Source: Anarhynchus alexandrinus
Lineage: Eukaryota > Chordata > Aves > Charadriiformes > Charadriidae
NCBI GenBank assembly: GCA_008711295.1
Contig: VUYV01000146.1
Span: forward strand, 62,001-126,000
Length of the DNA stretch: 64,000 nt
Reading direction: 5' to 3'
Of the stretch, positions 11,501-24,263 are shown piece after piece. The notes below the pieces were generated by a model, which ran no database searches, was not told the DNA's origin, and saw nothing but the letters and a program-made list of their open reading frames with translations. The position numbers and the translations under genes are program-made. Each line of letters begins with the position of its first letter. Within the stretch, counting starts at the first letter, position 1.

Positions 11501-14500
11501 ACTGTGGAATTGAACATTGAAGATTGAAAAATGGTGTAGGAGGGGATCAAATGTAAGTGTCTAAATAGGACAGATGCAGCAGACAGCAAATGTAATGATC
11601 CTTTCACCTCTAAACTGCAGTGCTGGATCAGACCTTACAGATAATTACTAGATGTTAAACAGGTTCTGCCTGATGGGTGACCTACATGAAATGTTTGCCT
11701 TAAACTCTTCTGTGTAGTCACTGGGTGGACACCTCTTGCTAGCTGCAAAACATTTTGGATGCCCTAACAGAGAGGCTAAAGGGAACATCATAAAGATACA
11801 CATCAGTCACTTGCAGTTGACCCTTGGAGACAAGTTCAGGGATTTATCAGTAAGAAACCTTGTTGATATGCTCCCCAGACAAATGGCCGTACAGCTTCTC
11901 AATTCATTGTCTTGCACTTTCTATTAGCCTTGAATTCACATATATTTCACATTTACAATATCAGCTCATTTTAAATTTCTTTGTCATTGTAAAGATACCA
12001 TTTCCCTCCCTCCCCACCCCTGGCTGGCATTTTGCCATGCTGCTGGGACATTATCTTAACCCATTATCTTGTTCAGCTTGTGAATATTTTTACAATGCAT
12101 AGTCTTTTCCTGTTGCTATGGCAATGCTTTCCTGGTGGTGATGAAGCGCAGGAATTCAACAAGTCATTCTTTTCTAGAATGTTACTTTGTGGTGATTTAA
12201 AAAAAAAAGTCAATAATCAAACCCATGCAGATCATCAGTGTAGTTCCCTTCCTGTGTTTTCCTCCCATCTGTATTATCTCAGTTCATGTCAGACAATACA
12301 ATTTGCCTTGGTTACATCAAAAGTGTGGAAAGGAGGCAAAAAAGAGCCTTATCAAATGACTACATTATTTTAAAATGGCATGTCCTACCTTTACATGTTG
12401 TCTAAACCCAGTGAGTTACCTGTCCAGCATACATTTCAAAACAGAAGTTATAACTGCATACCTTTAACTATATTAGCATGCATTTTAATATCTATTACTG
12501 TAGTATATGTTAAAAAAAAAGCTAATTGCCAAGTGTTTTTTTAATATGTCTCAGTTCAAATTAGCTAAGATGTATGTCACTGATAACTGACACCTTGTTC
12601 ATTGTAGAGAAGAAAATAAAAGCCCAAACAGCTGATTATTTTTGTAGTAAATAAACTCCCATACCTGTCTTGTACTTAAAACCAGAAGATGCATATTATT
12701 GGGCTGGGGTTGTTCAGTTTGTGGGTGTTTTTATCTAAGATAAAGGTTCTACAGTTTACTAATGAAGTTTCACTTCCAAACTTTTCTTATTCATATAAAA
12801 TGGCTAAAAGAAACTTACTACATTTACGTACCTCTCCGTTTTAGGTAAAATGTGCTCCAGCTTGCCAAACTACCCAATCTTGAATCTAGTAAAACCAAGA
12901 GATACCAGAAGAGGCAAGGTACATACAACAGTTGAGAAACCATGCTTTAACACCTCTAAGCTGCCATGGAACTATGCAGCTGCAAGATGCATTTATTCTG
13001 AGTATGAATAGAATGGCATCTAGAGTATTTAATACGGGATTTAGTTAAACCCATATTAGCTTCAACATATTAAGAATTAAATGGAGCAGGATTAAATGCT
13101 ATGTCTGCAATGTTCTTCCAAGTGGTGTGACTTTTTTCTGACTGTACATATTTAAACCCTAAAAGCTCTTTATTTTTGTCAAAGGTGAAAGGCGTTGCCT
13201 TTTAAGAATCAACAGCTTACTTTGAAACCTATATTGAGCACATCTGGCAAAAACATTGTATGAAGACACGCACCACTGTCATCAAGATTAAAATGGCTGC
13301 CTGCAGGATTAACTCCCTTTTTGTTCCAAATTCATCCTTTAACAAGTGATGGCAGGAGAACAGAGGGGGAGGGCTGAATATTGGCCACATAATCCATGCT
13401 CACCTAATTGGCCAACTAATTATCTTTGTCAGGCAAAAGATAGCAGTTGATTTCTGAACTAAGAGAAAGTGTCACTTGTGTGTTACTGGGGACAAGTGCT
13501 GAAAGTCACTTTCCGGATTCAGATGCCATCGGTTGGGTTGCCATCCCACCCTCTGACCGATGGTACCCACATTTCAGAGGGCAGAGCAGCAGCATCTGAG
13601 GAGAAGCAGTGTCAGGCTTGCACTGGTATGGATGTGGCTACAGAGACAGGAAATAGCTCTTGCCCTTGTCAAGGGCTTGCTAGGAACAGCACAGTGGGAA
13701 GGAAGGATCAAAGGCATTACTTGCTGAAGTGCGGAGATTCAGCCCTCAAAATGGTCTTAGGTTACAAACGCACCAACAAAAGGGTCTTCTCCTGGCCACA
13801 GACATTGAAAGAGTCCTGTACGAATCACTGAATCCAACAGCAGGAGGATTAAAGTCAATGGTAAAGTGTGACACAGCACTTGTTCTCTCCTCTAAGGGAC
13901 GGTAGGGGAGCAAGGTCACTTTCCCAGGCTTCCTGCAAGGGGCAAGCGAGTCTGGGCAGGAGGGGCAGAAGAGGTGCACCACCTTTGTTCATGATGCAGC
14001 CTTACACATCTAAATTGATCTCCTAGGTGTTAGCAAAATTAGAAATTAATGTGAAGGCAGTTGCTAGAACAAAATTACACTCCTCCTTTTTCAAGCATAG
14101 CAAACAGGATTAGTTACCTGTACTGCAATCAGAGAATGATGCCAGATTCTCTCTTTGAAGTTATTGATCACTCGAGGTGGTTGGATTTTTTTTAATTAAC
14201 ATTGCATATAGACATTGGGTGGCTCTTTGTCTGCCAGCAATATACTTTAATATTTATACTTCCTGTACAAGATTTGGAAGATGCACTTGCAACCTGCCCT
14301 GTGGGCCAACAGATTCTTCCACGGCCAGATTTTGGTGCATTTATGTGATCAAGTTTCCTCTGCAGAAAGTGACCAACATTCATCCCTAATTCTCCCAATA
14401 TAAATATTGTCTCAGCAGTCCATGCCCTTGACCTGAGTTGTTTTCAAGGTGGCATTTTTTTCAGGCAGTTGGGGATTAAGTCTAGCAGAAAGTCATAGCT

Positions 14501-17500
14501 CAGTTTCTAAGCACCAAGTGTTTCTTGCAGGCAAGAAGGTAAGTGGTAAACATTGAGATGTTGAAATGCAACAGTTTCTATTTTTCTCCTCCCCATTGAG
14601 CAGCTAACTAGAAAGAGCATCTGTCTGAAATTTGGCACAATCAGTGCTTCATCCTTAAAGGGCTTAATTATGGTGCTTGAATTACTGTAAGTCTGTCTAT
14701 TGATTGGGAATAAAAGTGCCTCCCTCAGTCTCATCTCGTTCCTTCACACAATTATGCATAGCTTTCTCTTATGTTTAAGAATATATAATTTCAGTGTGAA
14801 ATTTCTGACATTCTGTCTAGTGTATCAGACAGCTGACAGACTGCCAAGCTTGTAAATTCTTCTGGCATTCATTGAGAGACCAGCATTGTAGCTATTTCAT
14901 GAGCCGTGATTTGAATGTTAATGGTGCTACCTAACATCAAAACATGAAGGTGGTAATATTAAAAATATTTTTAAAAGAGTGTTTTCCATCCTCTGCAAAG
15001 ACTATATTTTTTCCACAAGTAGTAACTTTAACTAGGAACATAGGGATGGCATAAATTAGCGAAGAAATGGAGTAGAGAAGGAAGCATTTAGATGCCTGAG
15101 CACTTAATGTGACTGCCACCTTTTTCCTTTCCTTAGGCTGAAAAGCATTTCACTTCCCATGCAAGAGGTTATTCTAGATTACAGTCAGGTCACTATGGCT
15201 ATTAAAGTTTATATTAGTTTTAAACTCTCCAGTCTGACCTATTCCTCATCCCCAATCCAAGCCTTTCTTTTTTCATAAGTGTATGAATGTTTAAAGTGCA
15301 GAACCCGATCTCTCTGTGAGAAGCCCTTTCTTCCAATGACTTCAATAAATAGAGTCCATGTCCTTTTTTTTTTTCTTATTTTTTTGTAGCTGTTATAAGT
15401 TTACAGGCTTGTTTGGTATTCTTGTTCGTTGGGCTGGATTTTTTATTTTCGTTTTTTTGTTTCTTTCAAGTATTCCCTGTGGGTCCATTATCAGCGATTA
15501 GCTATATACAGCTAGGCTTTGATCAGCACTTAACTCTACTGTTCCTTTGAGAGCACCAAAGCGTTTCATATTCTACATTAATTATAAAAGGAAGTATTTG
15601 TGTGTCTTCCTTAACAGGTGAAATGTAAGCGCCGCTCATAAAATTTTCATGAAAGTGATAGCTTAGGCCAGCATGACTAATACGCTAGCAGTTCTTGTCT
15701 GGAGTCATAGTGAGACCCAGTGCCGGACAGAACTTACGACCAGGAATTAAAAGACAGATGGGTTTAGGTCTTTGATGGATGGGGGTGCTCTAATGTGCTG
15801 CAAATCAATTGAAAATTCAGCAGAGCAAATGTTCAAAATACTATTTCTGAGACAAAACTTTCTGAAGTTCAGACTGCAGATGAACACAGTCCAAAAGTGA
15901 TCCTAAATGTCTGCTCTCCTTTCAAAAATAAGGAATAAAATTCTGTAGTACACAAGTACCAGTTATGAAATTTAAAATGTGGTTTGGTCTTGTCTTCCCA
16001 CTACTTTCTATCATTACTTGCTTCTGTGCAAAAGAAAGTGTAAAAGTGACTATTGGGAAATGACCATACAAAGGGGAAAGCAGGGGAGCACCATCTAACC
16101 CCTCCCAACCGACAGTGCAGGAATGTGTTCCCTGTTTTTTTTTATTTCATTCAGGATTGATATGGGGGAGTTTAAGCTGCAAGGATGGGTCTTCTAATAA
16201 GGCACAAGTTATTCTGTCCGTTTGCTAGGAAGATTGCTTTTTAAGACCGAAAGAAAGAATATTGTACTGCCTTCTCAGAGCAAGCCATTCATAAAACTCC
16301 ATTTACTCCTCTATGTAAGAGTATGGACAGCAAAGTTTGCCTGCAGAACGAAATTAAAGGACTAATAACACAGCCGATTCAGAAACAACTATCTTGACTG
16401 ATTGGGTTGTCGACTCTGCTGTCTAGCGGTGAGAATTTGCATTGTCCCAGTTCATTGATCATGGAGCGTTCAGTGAATTTTCCCCCAACGCTGCCATTTT
16501 TCTTTGTTGGCATTTCCATTGCTCACTCCAAAATTCATGCTTTTATAACAGAAACATCCAACTACTCTTTCTTCTATAATCCTCACTTACTTTCCCACAC
16601 TGTCCCAGGTGTTGGCATACAGAAGGGCTGTTCAGAGGACAATGTTCCGATTAAGCCATCATTTCAGAGGATTTTTTTAATTTATACTCATTTCACATTG
16701 GAATAAAAACAGATGATTGGAGAGCCTTCACACCAAAAAATGTAAAAACGCAGGTTTTGTGCTTTCCATCATCTCTCTGCATGTCTCTCTCTCTCATCAG
16801 AACTCACCAGTAACTGTCAGTAAAAACACTTGAGAGTCAGTGAAAAACTCTTCGGAAAACAAAAGTGCAACCCTCCAAAATGTTTTTGATCTAACAGAAC
16901 ATACCTGACAAAACTTAGTTTAAGTAATTGGTCCAAACAGAACTAATGTATTGGAGGACTTTTTTGTCATCTATGAAGTTTTTTTTTCTGGTTTTGTTTC
17001 CTCCCCATCCCTCCCAGACAAGAAGGCTGCAAAGGATTGAAGAAATTAGTGGATTTTGATCCAATGTTGAGAATTTCACATTCCAAATAATTTTCATTAT
17101 TGGCAACAGAGAGAAGATGACATTTTTAAAGTGAAAAACCCTAATCTTTCCTCTAAGTTGCATGTCTGTTCTGGTAGTTTCAGAATTGCTATGTGGTTGT
17201 ACTTTTTCCAATATTCTGCATCAAAAAAAAATTATTAAATCTGTGACTGTGAAGACTTCTATTTCCATAAAGACAGAAAAATGGTTCATATTAGGGATAT
17301 ACTTGTAACCCTCTAACACTACAGTTGAGGCACCACTAAAAATTCAGGGAGTAATGATTGACCCTATATAGCATGCTAGAACAAAAATAACCTTTTACAG
17401 ACAATATGGTTAATAATTTCTTTTAAATATTTTGTGATTGGGTAAGTGTGGGTATTATTTTTTAACTTGGAAGTGTTTAATATTAAAAATAACTTCAGAT

Positions 17501-18692
17501 AAATTCTCCATTCCATACTTAAGCTGATGTCAGTGGGACTTTAAGTAAACTCTGTTAACAGAGTTTAATGTTAAACAGTCCTCCCTCAGAATCTGCTCTT
17601 GAATGCCTAGAAAAGCAGGAGTAGGGGTAGTTTTTCTCCTTTCTCTGTTTTCAGCTTGGAGAAGTAGGAAAAAAATAGATGTATTAATTAAAAAAAAAAA
17701 AAGGAACTTTCAAAACAAAATTTGACCTGGCAGGAAAAAAAAAAAAAAAAGGCATTTTTAATACTGCTTCAGATTTTTTTCTTCTTTTTCTGCATTGCTG
17801 TAGTTTACTTGTCATGGGAGCTCTTCACAGAGCCACAGTCAGGAGGAGAGCCGTAGGTGGGACAGACACGAGCAGTGGGATGAGTGAGAAAGGGCAGCTG
17901 AAGTCTACAGGCTGTGATGTTCACCTTTGATGTAGGGCTGTGTAATGGAGTTGTTTACTCCTGCTCCATCATTTCTGTGCATATGTTTAGAGTTTCTCTT
18001 GTAATCCAGTCCCTTCAGGAAGGTGAACGCACCTGTGACTGCACATTAGTTTCTACTATCAAGAGTCAAGCAATTAGTTTCTGTACTTACAGTCTGTAAT
18101 AAGGAGTGCTCTGTAATTTAGAACCGTAGCAGTGCCATCTCACCTGAGCAGCAAAGTTGACATAATTTGACAAAATGAAGCCAGAGAGCTTGCTTTTGTT
18201 TTCCTCTGTGTTATGATCCTGTGGAGAAATAGATTGGTGAATGTGTCCAATGCTTTCTCAAAATCCTAAGGTGTCAGCCAGTGTTTCCTCTCTTTGCAAC
18301 TTCAATTCTTGGATGCCTGGATGCAAAACAGAATTACGAAGAAGTGATAGTTCACATCTTTGCTTTTATTTTGTTCTCTCACTGTTCTTTTAACCAATGT
18401 CTTGATTGATGGGGGTTTTATATACCTTGTGATCACCAGATCCAGTTGTTCAAGTTGCTTCTCTAGTTCATATTTACGTGAAAACCCACCTGGTCTTAAT
18501 AATGGGAGAATGCCTCTTAAAATTGTGGTCATGTGTAAAGCTGAAAGGTGACAGGAGCCTTGCAACACGTGTTAGTTCTAGGCTGAACAAACTCAATTTC
18601 CAGCATTTCACAGGTTTCATCCATTGTTTGTTTTAGACCTGTGATCGCTCCCACCCTTCTTTTTTTGGAGCAAATCTAAACTGTATCTTCTG

Positions 18693-19119
18693 AAGAGCAA
18701 GGAAGCTGGTGAAGGGTCTAGAGAGCAAGTCCTATGAGGAGCAGCTGAGGTAACTGGGGTTATTTATTCTGGAGAAAAGGAGGTTCAGGAGAGACCTTAT
18801 CACTCTCTACAACTACCTCAAAGGAGGTTGCAGCGAGGTAGGTGTCAGTCTCTTCTCCCAAGTAGCAAGTGGTAGGACAAGACGAAGTGGCCTCAAGTTG
18901 TGCCAGGGAGGTTAGATTGGATATTACAAAAAAATTCTTCACTGAAAGCAATGGAACAGGCTGCCCAGGGAAGTGGTTGAGTCACCATCTCTGGAGACAT
19001 TTGAAAGATGTGTCGATGTGGCACTTAAGGACATGGTTTAGTGGTTTTGGCAGTGTTAGATTTACGGTTGGACTCAATGATCTTAAAGGACTTTTCCAAC
19101 CTAAATGATTCTATGATTC
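18693..19119 (+). mobile_element. CR1 LINE, 5'-truncated, with intact 3' end
   Basis: From about 18693 the sequence follows the conserved end of avian CR1: AGCTGGTGAAGGGTCTAGAG, GTCCTATGAGGAGCAGCTGAG, the GGAGACCTTATC segment, GGCTGCCCAGGGAAGTGG, then GATCTTAAAGGACTTTTCC and the terminal ATGATTCTATGATTC repeat. This is the end of ORF2 (the LFSLEKRR and RLP-type motifs, now broken by stops) and the short 3' UTR. The copy is 5'-truncated, as most CR1s are. It lies in sense orientation in the CNTNAP2 intron. No target-site duplication is evident, which is typical for CR1. Confidence 0.93.
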
Positions 19120-21691
19120 CTTTGTAGCATGGTGTATTTTAACTAAGACTTGCCTACTCAGTAAAAAAGTTCAGTTAAAAAAATTGCTTCCAATGGCTTA
19201 TATGTAACACTCCTGGTAGTGTATGTCAAAATGAGATTTGCCTTTGTACTTCTCAGTACTGCTCTCTAGCTGAAAAGTCTCCCTGTTTGGTTTTGGTTTT
19301 CCCCTTGCCTTTACTGAATCGCCTTTTGCTCATTTCTCTTCCCACACCCACTTTCTGGACCACTTTTCTACTTTAACAGGGTCATTTTGCATTTCAATTT
19401 TGTGAATTTGCAAAAGGCTTTTATGTGGGATCCATTGTGAAAATTCTCCCTCTGAAAATGGCAGATGCAAAATCACGCCTACTATAATGAAGCAAAATTA
19501 TCATTCACTCTCTTAAATCAACCACATCTGTCATCTTTAACGTCTAATCCTAATTATGGTCTGTTTATCCAGTCCCATCTCCCCTTTCCATTCAGTGAGT
19601 GCTGCTGTAATGCAGCTGGCTGTGGCAATGACCATGCTGAATGTGCCAGATGACAGCAGATCTCCTACCGCATTTTTGTGGTCATCTAAAATTTCAAATG
19701 TCATTAAAATGATAGCCAAAACATGGATTTTGCCTGCAGTCAGTCTGTGATCACCCTTTTAGGTGCTGCAAAGTTTCTTTAACCCCATTTATCCTGAGAC
19801 TAATAACAAAAAGTTGAAGAGTGCAAAACTTGTGTAGACTCTGTAGATTTACTCTGTGATTATTGAAACTATGGCCTCAAAACCAGCAGCCCACGAAAGA
19901 AAGAAACAGCGAAGTATGCTGTGTCCTTTCACGTAAGTGAGCTTCAGGATGATGGTGTTTGAAGTAAACCTGATGGCCTGCTGTGGGAAGACAGGAGGCA
20001 AAGAACAGCATCACCCAGCTTGGATTCTGGAAAGGAACCAGATGAAGTGACGTTCATACGCCACAGATGAGCTTAGCATTTCCTGGTACAGTTCAATCCG
20101 TCCCTACATTAGCTGTAGGTTTTAGGAAAATGCCTTTGGTGTGTCCTGACAGCAAACCGATGGCTCTGTGCCACAGCTGCGTGAGCAGAGGATTTCAGGG
20201 AACTGACAGCCTGTCTCTTGGGCCGATATGTAACTGTTTAGATTAAAAATCTTTTGCTCTGTTCTTCATGTTTCAATTCACACATGTGAGACCCTGACTG
20301 TTCAGAGAAACCTGGGGAAGATTCAGAAAAAGCTCCTAAGGTAAGGAGACTTTCTAGTACAGTCCCCAAACCAGATGGGAATTAGCTTTTCAAAGCAACC
20401 TTTGTAGACCAGGTAATAAAGGGAAACTGAATAGCCCTATTCATGGCCTCAGCTAACAATTAGGTAGCACAGTATGTAGACCAAAACTCCTGCAGTGTCC
20501 TCCCCACACCCACCTTACATTACATTCACAACCTACTTGCTGTCCACATGGGCTTTGCAGGGTAACTACGTAGAGTAACTGCAGCTCTGTGGCACCTATT
20601 TGCTGTGGGCAAGTCATGATTTGAAGCTGTTGAGGTACAAGTATCAGGCAGTGCGAAAAGGCTTGCTGAGACATGTAGTTAGAATTAATGTCACAGTGAT
20701 AATGGAAGAATCCGAACAGAAAAGAGGTGTTCCCAGCTGTGACAGAGAAATGAAGGCACACGCTCGTTCATTAGCAATGCACCCTGTACTTCATCTGCAT
20801 ATTATAGCCATGCAAGCTAGTTATTATACCACTGTGATTTAGATTACCATGAAACATGAGAGTCACCAGTAACAATATTAATTTTATCTGACCAGTCATT
20901 TTAAAATATTTTAGGAGTTCCTCTCTACAACCTGTGAATGGCACTCTAGTCATCTGTGCTTTTATCAGAGCATCGGTATTACTGTTGCCCCTTTGTCAGC
21001 CTGCTCTAACACGTTTTTTCCTTGTTTAGTTCCTGAATTTCAGCAGTGATGGAGGAATCTCGTTAGTTGTCTTCTTGACAAAGTTGCTTAATATTGCCAA
21101 GGAATGTGACCATAGTAAGGTCAGACACGAGTCACCATGTGTTTGAATGACATAACTGCTATGTGAAATAGCCGCACTTGGTGCGTGTTGGTGACAGTAC
21201 TCTGTTGTGAAGCTCACCTTGGAGGGTCAAGGAATGTGCCCTCATACGTTCTCTTCTGCCTTATTGCTGTGGCAGGAGTTACCCTTTTGCAGTTCCTAGA
21301 CCCCTGGTTTGTAGCTGTTTCTGATCATTTGAGAAGCTACTGCTGTCCAGAAGAATTTCAAGGAAACTTCCACCTAAAGAAGAAGATAGTAATTAGTTAT
21401 TTTCTTCCTTCTCTATCCATCTATAGTAATATATTCAGTAAAAAACTGGTATAGACATTTCTGCAGCACAAGGTATTCTATAACCCCACATTTGGCTCAG
21501 ATTTTAGATAGAATTTTTCAGTCCAAAAAAACCCCATAATATAAAAGCAGGTCTCCTGCTGACACAAGAGTAACAGAACAAGAATTCATGAATTATGGTG
21601 ATAATATCTGCCAACACTGCTGTAGGTGTTTTAAAAAAAGATTCGTGGGTGTCCAAGTGCCTTTTTTTACTACAGCACTCCTGAACTGTAA

Positions 21692-21743
21692 GATTGTACA
21701 TAGCATAAGTTGCAGCAGGGCACAACTTATGCTATGTACAATC
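21692..21743. repeat. Perfect inverted repeat: 21-bp arms, 10-nt loop
   Basis: The left arm at 21692-21712 begins GATTGTACATAGC. The right arm at 21723-21743 is its exact reverse complement. The 10-nt spacer is CAGCAGGGCA. Pairing ends abruptly outside the arms. It lies inside the CNTNAP2 intron, so it would be transcribed as a hairpin. It could be a microRNA-like stem, but there is no lower stem and no bulges, so a small templated inverted duplication is at least as likely. Confidence 0.92.
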
Positions 21744-24191
21744 CAATCTGATGGTGAGCTCTTGTTGAAATAGGTTGTCCTTTGCCCCCAGACACATGTT
21801 CCAATTTCCTCTTTGTCAGAAATGAGAGTCTCAGAGTGAGTCACATCTGCTTGTTGATCCAATGGACAACTCTTCCTGAGTGTGTATGATGACTAGATGC
21901 AGTGGAAAGCAGCCTTGACAGAGGCATCAGGGCCAGTCCTAGAGGCAGCTCTCAGACAAGATTAAGGATGTAGTTTCACATCATGCTTCATGTTCTTCAT
22001 TATCCTGCGGTGTACTTCGGTGGCTGTTGAACATCATCAGCTGTGGTCTTCCATCTGCCAGGAATCCCTTGTTAGCATAGCTGTTGTGATGTGGCAGCTG
22101 GGGAGGGATCGTGCTACCATGAATAGCTTTCCTCTTTCTTCACGCTTCACTAGTGCCGTGGTCCTTGAAACAACATTTAAAAAATACTATTCAGCTGTAA
22201 GGGAAGGGGGAACTGTGACCATTTCTGGTTTTAAGATTTCTTGTGTGGGGACACAGGAGAGCAACTCCAAACCAAGTGGCAAGTGGTAGGGCTTGTTAAC
22301 TGCCCACGGTGTTGCTCCCATGGCGAGGGGCCTCCTTTTGGGTTAGAATGGCAGAAAGTAATTTCCTTGCAATTTGGCAAATTGATGCTTTTCTACATAG
22401 TGTTATTTGGCTTTAGGTTTTTCCTTGAGGTGCAGGGAGGGCAGGTTTAAAGTTAGGGTTTATTTTCCCACTGCCAGCAGTTCCCTTTCAGCGCTGCAAG
22501 GATAATATTAGGGACCCTGTGCCAAAATGGCCCTGAAGGAAACTTTCATGGTTCTGCACAGTAAGGTTCTTCTTTGGAGCAAAATCCACTGATATGGAAT
22601 CAGGTATTTATTTAACTTTTACATTTTTTAGCCTGGTTTGTTTCAGAGAGGTGCAGAAATGCTGTTTTCAGAAGCCAGAGCACCAACAAATGTCAAAGGC
22701 ACAAGTGCTGCTGGCAAAAACTGCTGGCCAGGCCCCTTCCGCTGAGCCCTGAGAAATGCTCTCTTGTTTGTCCCAGAGGCGACCAGCCAAAAACTAGCTG
22801 CTTAACACACAGCTGGTTCGACTCTCCCTCAGAGTAGGCACACAGAAGGCTACTCTAGCCCCAAACCTCTTCTCAGGCCACGTGGCAAGCTGAAGCCATT
22901 CATTCTTTTGTGCAGCTGCTTCACAATACAAAAGGAACTTTATTATGGATTTTACTCCATGCTAACAGAAAGTGAGTTGACTTCCCTTAGCCAATTTTTG
23001 AGTGTAGTGAATGCATCATGGGCCTGTAAAGGCAACTGATTACTTTAATACAGTTATCACCTAATACATCAAGCAAGGAAAATACAGCTGGGTTTTAAAT
23101 ACTGACCTAAGAAGTAATTAATATCTTTGATTATTTTAACTGTCTCCAGTTAAATACTTCTAACAACATTTTCTCTATTGCAAAATCAATGCCATAGTCC
23201 AGTGGCAAAGAAGGGAACGATTGCAACCACTCACCTAGCTCCCTGGGCTTGCTTAGTCTCTGCAGTGTCTAGTTGCTATGTCTGACTATAAAGAAAATGT
23301 TGATGATGGGTTTAATTGATGAAATTGCCTTTGAAAAGCCTCTGTGATGTTTTCTGGAGGTTAAAATGAAGACGACCATTCAAATTCTACTTTAAAACTG
23401 TACTGATTCCTTCATCCAGCTCTGCCGCAAGGAGTCTCTGCTTTTTAGGTTGCTGGCAGGTGAGCGCTGGTACATCTGGCTGTGTTTCCTCTCCTCACCT
23501 GTCTGCTGGAGGCTCTCCTCTCCCACGGGCTCTCCTGCCTGCCCTTCCTCAGCTCCTCAAACTCACCATCTTGCATCTTGCCTCCAAAGCACCTGCAGCA
23601 GCGGCTAAGTTGCCGCATTGGGCTTTCTCCTGGAGTAGCAAAGCATGTGCTCCTTTGGGTAACTGCTCTACAGCCCTGACCAACAGAAAATGCGCCCCTC
23701 GCTTAGGCTGTGCAGCAGCAAAAGGGATGGGAGTTTTTCTTTCAAAGAGCTTGCAGTTGTACCCAATGGGGGTCACTAAATCCTGGAAACTTCTGAACCA
23801 TTTTATGGATAGCAGTGACAAAGGCAAAAATCTCCATAATAATATGTACGATTGCACACATTTGAAAGAAAGGTTTTTGTTTGGTTTTGTGCTAAAGAAA
23901 CTTACTGAATTTATGTTAGTAGGGTATCAAAATTATCTCCTGAATTAACAACAATGCTTACCAAGGGTAACCTCCTTTATTTTGTTTTTATTTTTGTTAA
24001 GAGGAGGAAGCAAGAAGTTCTGAGGGATTAGATAATAGTGAAAGATTTTTTTCTTTTCTTCTTCTTCAGATAAATATCTAGGGATCACAGTTTTCTTTAA
24101 ATTGTGTCTGAGGATGTTGGATGTATTTCTGAACTACTGTGTGAAGTTTCACCTCTATTGCAAAATGAATCTTTTAATTCCTTATTTACAG

Positions 24192-24263
24192 CCAGTGCTG
24201 ATTTCCCGTACAACGGTCAAGCTATAGGAGATGGAGTTAACAGAAATTCTGCCATTATTGGAG
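24192..24263 (+). CDS. CNTNAP2: CNTNAP2 penultimate coding exon (72 nt): juxtamembrane stalk and start of the membrane helix
   Basis: The acceptor is TTATTTACAG and the donor is GAG|GTAGGA, a weaker donor than that of the preceding exon. Two bases complete an alanine codon with the G left by the upstream exon. Then come 23 codons reading [15 protein letters not shown] and NRNSAIIG, then one base. This matches the human stalk SADFPYN...NGVNRNSAIIGG as I recall it, except that PYN is followed directly by GQAI (human has three extra residues there) and GD replaces RN. AIIG is the outer start of the transmembrane helix. The 72-nt length and equal phases at both ends mean that skipping it would keep the frame. 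Confidence 0.93.

Larger units (their letters stand above)
8579..24191 (+). other. CNTNAP2: CNTNAP2 intron between the antepenultimate and penultimate exons (15.6 kb)
   Basis: Bounded by GTAAGC at 8579 and a TTATTTACAG acceptor at 24191. It holds one CR1 element (18693-19119), a perfect 21-bp-arm hairpin (21692-21743), poly-A runs near 17690 and 17735, and a CT-rich run near 16772-16797. Otherwise I see no recognisable gene, RNA or mobile element. The open frames inside (longest at 23460-23948) lack any family resemblance. Confidence 0.85.

Noticed and set aside
23460..23948. 162-codon plus-strand open frame in the CNTNAP2 intron
   Set aside because: No domain I recognise, competing open frames on the same stretch, and no link in frame to the exon at 24192.
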